64,000 nt of DNA from DATJPR01 sp963843525. GTDB taxonomy: Bacteria; Bacteroidota; Ignavibacteria; UBA10030; UBA6906. The DNA lies in the NCBI GenBank assembly GCA_963843525.1, contig CAWJKM010000003.1:620001-684000 (forward strand), in the 5' to 3' direction. Below are positions 63,468 through 64,000 of the stretch, in pieces; position 1 is the stretch's first letter; every line of letters begins with the position of its first letter. Under the pieces are notes generated by a model that made no database searches, was not told where the DNA came from, and saw only the letters and a program-made list of their open reading frames with translations. The position numbers and the translations under genes are program-made.

Positions 63468-64000
63468 ATGGGAACGCAAGATTTTGGTCTTATCGGTGTC
63501 GGCGTAATGGGTCAAAACCTGACGCTCAATATCGAGCATCACGGACATTCGATGGCTGTGTATGACCGCGACACGAAGAAGGTGGCGGACTTCCTTGCGG
63601 GGAAGGCGAAGGGGAAGAAGATCGCCGGCGCGGCGACGACGGAAGAGTTCGTTTCACTCCTCACCGTCCCCCGCCGAATCGTGGTGCTCGTCAATGCCGG
63701 GAAACCGGTGGACGATGTTCTTGCGTCCTTGAAGCCGCATTTGTCGAAAGGCGACGTCGTTATTGACGGGGGCAATTCGTTTTTCCAGGACACAGAGCGG
63801 CGGAACGCGGAACTCTCGGCGATGGGAGTGCATTTCATCGGTTCCGGCGTGTCGGGGGGCGAGGAAGGTGCTCTCAAGGGGCCGAGCCTGATGCCCGGGG
63901 GGGCGCGCGAGGCATACGATCTGGTTGCGCCTGTTCTCACCTCCATCGCGGCCCACGTCGACGGGCAGCCTTGCTGTTCCTATATCGGTCCACGGGGCGC
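63468..64000 (+). CDS. gnd: 6-phosphogluconate dehydrogenase, N-terminal part (cut by window end)
   Basis: ATG 63468 begins MGTQDFGLIGVGVMGQNLTL, with the NADP Rossmann motif GVGVMG. Then VIDGGNSFFQDTERR and FIGSGVSGGEEGALKGPSLMPGG, the family signature with substrate-binding residues. 177 codons are visible and the rest (about 290 residues) lies outside the window. It oxidises and decarboxylates 6-phosphogluconate to ribulose 5-phosphate, giving NADPH. It starts 27 bases after the LarA homologue, so it is probably in the same transcript. In this context its substrate may come from pectin-derived gluconate; it may equally be the normal pentose phosphate enzyme. Confidence 0.93.
   Translation, partial: MGTQDFGLIGVGVMGQNLTLNIEHHGHSMAVYDRDTKKVADFLAGKAKGKKIAGAATTEEFVSLLTVPRRIVVLVNAGKPVDDVLASLKPHLSKGDVVIDGGNSFFQDTERRNAELSAMGVHFIGSGVSGGEEGALKGPSLMPGGAREAYDLVAPVLTSIAAHVDGQPCCSYIGPRG

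Overview
The window looks like a chromosomal segment of a heterotrophic FCB-group bacterium, most like Ignavibacteriota/Bacteroidota. Three secreted proteins end in the type IX secretion (T9SS) sorting domain with the signature NYPNPFNPST. There are many periplasmic/outer-membrane proteins, a FadL-type porin and a TonB-dependent receptor, and the GC content is moderately high. The tRNA-Arg promoter (TTGCAA-17-TATACT) is of ordinary sigma-70 type. These lines of evidence are read from sequence; the phylum is an inference.

Layout. (1) 1-9.6 kb: a beta-1,4-galactan locus with GH35, two GH53 endo-galactanases, galactokinase and GH2 beta-galactosidase. The first GH53 is fused to the GH35 but split by a frameshift. 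(2) 10-15.8 kb: five unassigned genes, a multi-pass membrane protein with a GldL-like C-terminal half, two anchored/periplasmic proteins and two outer-membrane proteins. They read as one trans-envelope machine. (3) 15.8-17.5 kb: tRNA-Arg followed by a ~125-bp tandem array built from its 3' end, and an S23-type four-helix-bundle gene. (4) 17.6-28.7 kb: peptide and glycoside catabolism (DPP4, GH36-like, M24 and M1 peptidases), a 2-hydroxyacid dehydrogenase, an IS110 remnant, an aldo/keto-reductase homologue without its catalytic tetrad, a DUF350 protein and a lytic transglycosylase. (5) 28.7-32.4 kb: SerA, a Cys-rich MerR regulator and a FadL-like porin. (6) 32.8-39.8 kb: an operon of an MpaB-like oxygenase, a Pyr4-like membrane terpene cyclase homologue and a 1745-residue kinase/ATPase/GAF/SpoIIE-phosphatase. 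(7) 40-44.4 kb (minus strand): a 20-haem cytochrome, a 10-haem cytochrome and an outer-membrane barrel, a plausible porin-cytochrome conduit. (8) 44.5-51.5 kb: GH89, a peptide-deformylase homologue, a haem-binding protein and GH3. (9) 52-64 kb: a pectin backbone locus with GH28, TonB receptor, T9SS beta-helix protein and CE8 methylesterase, then tagaturonate epimerase, a mannonate-oxidoreductase-like SDR, a LarA-family protein and 6-phosphogluconate dehydrogenase (cut by the window end).

Taken together the two ends describe use of pectin. The left end trims galactan side chains and phosphorylates galactose. The right end demethylates and cuts homogalacturonan and processes the uronates. The order UxaE - SDR - LarA homologue - Gnd suggests, as inference, a uronate route through mannonate and gluconate into the pentose phosphate pathway rather than the usual mannonate dehydratase route; no uxuA or uxaC lies in the window.

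Most long antisense reading frames here are codon-bias shadows and are not annotated.
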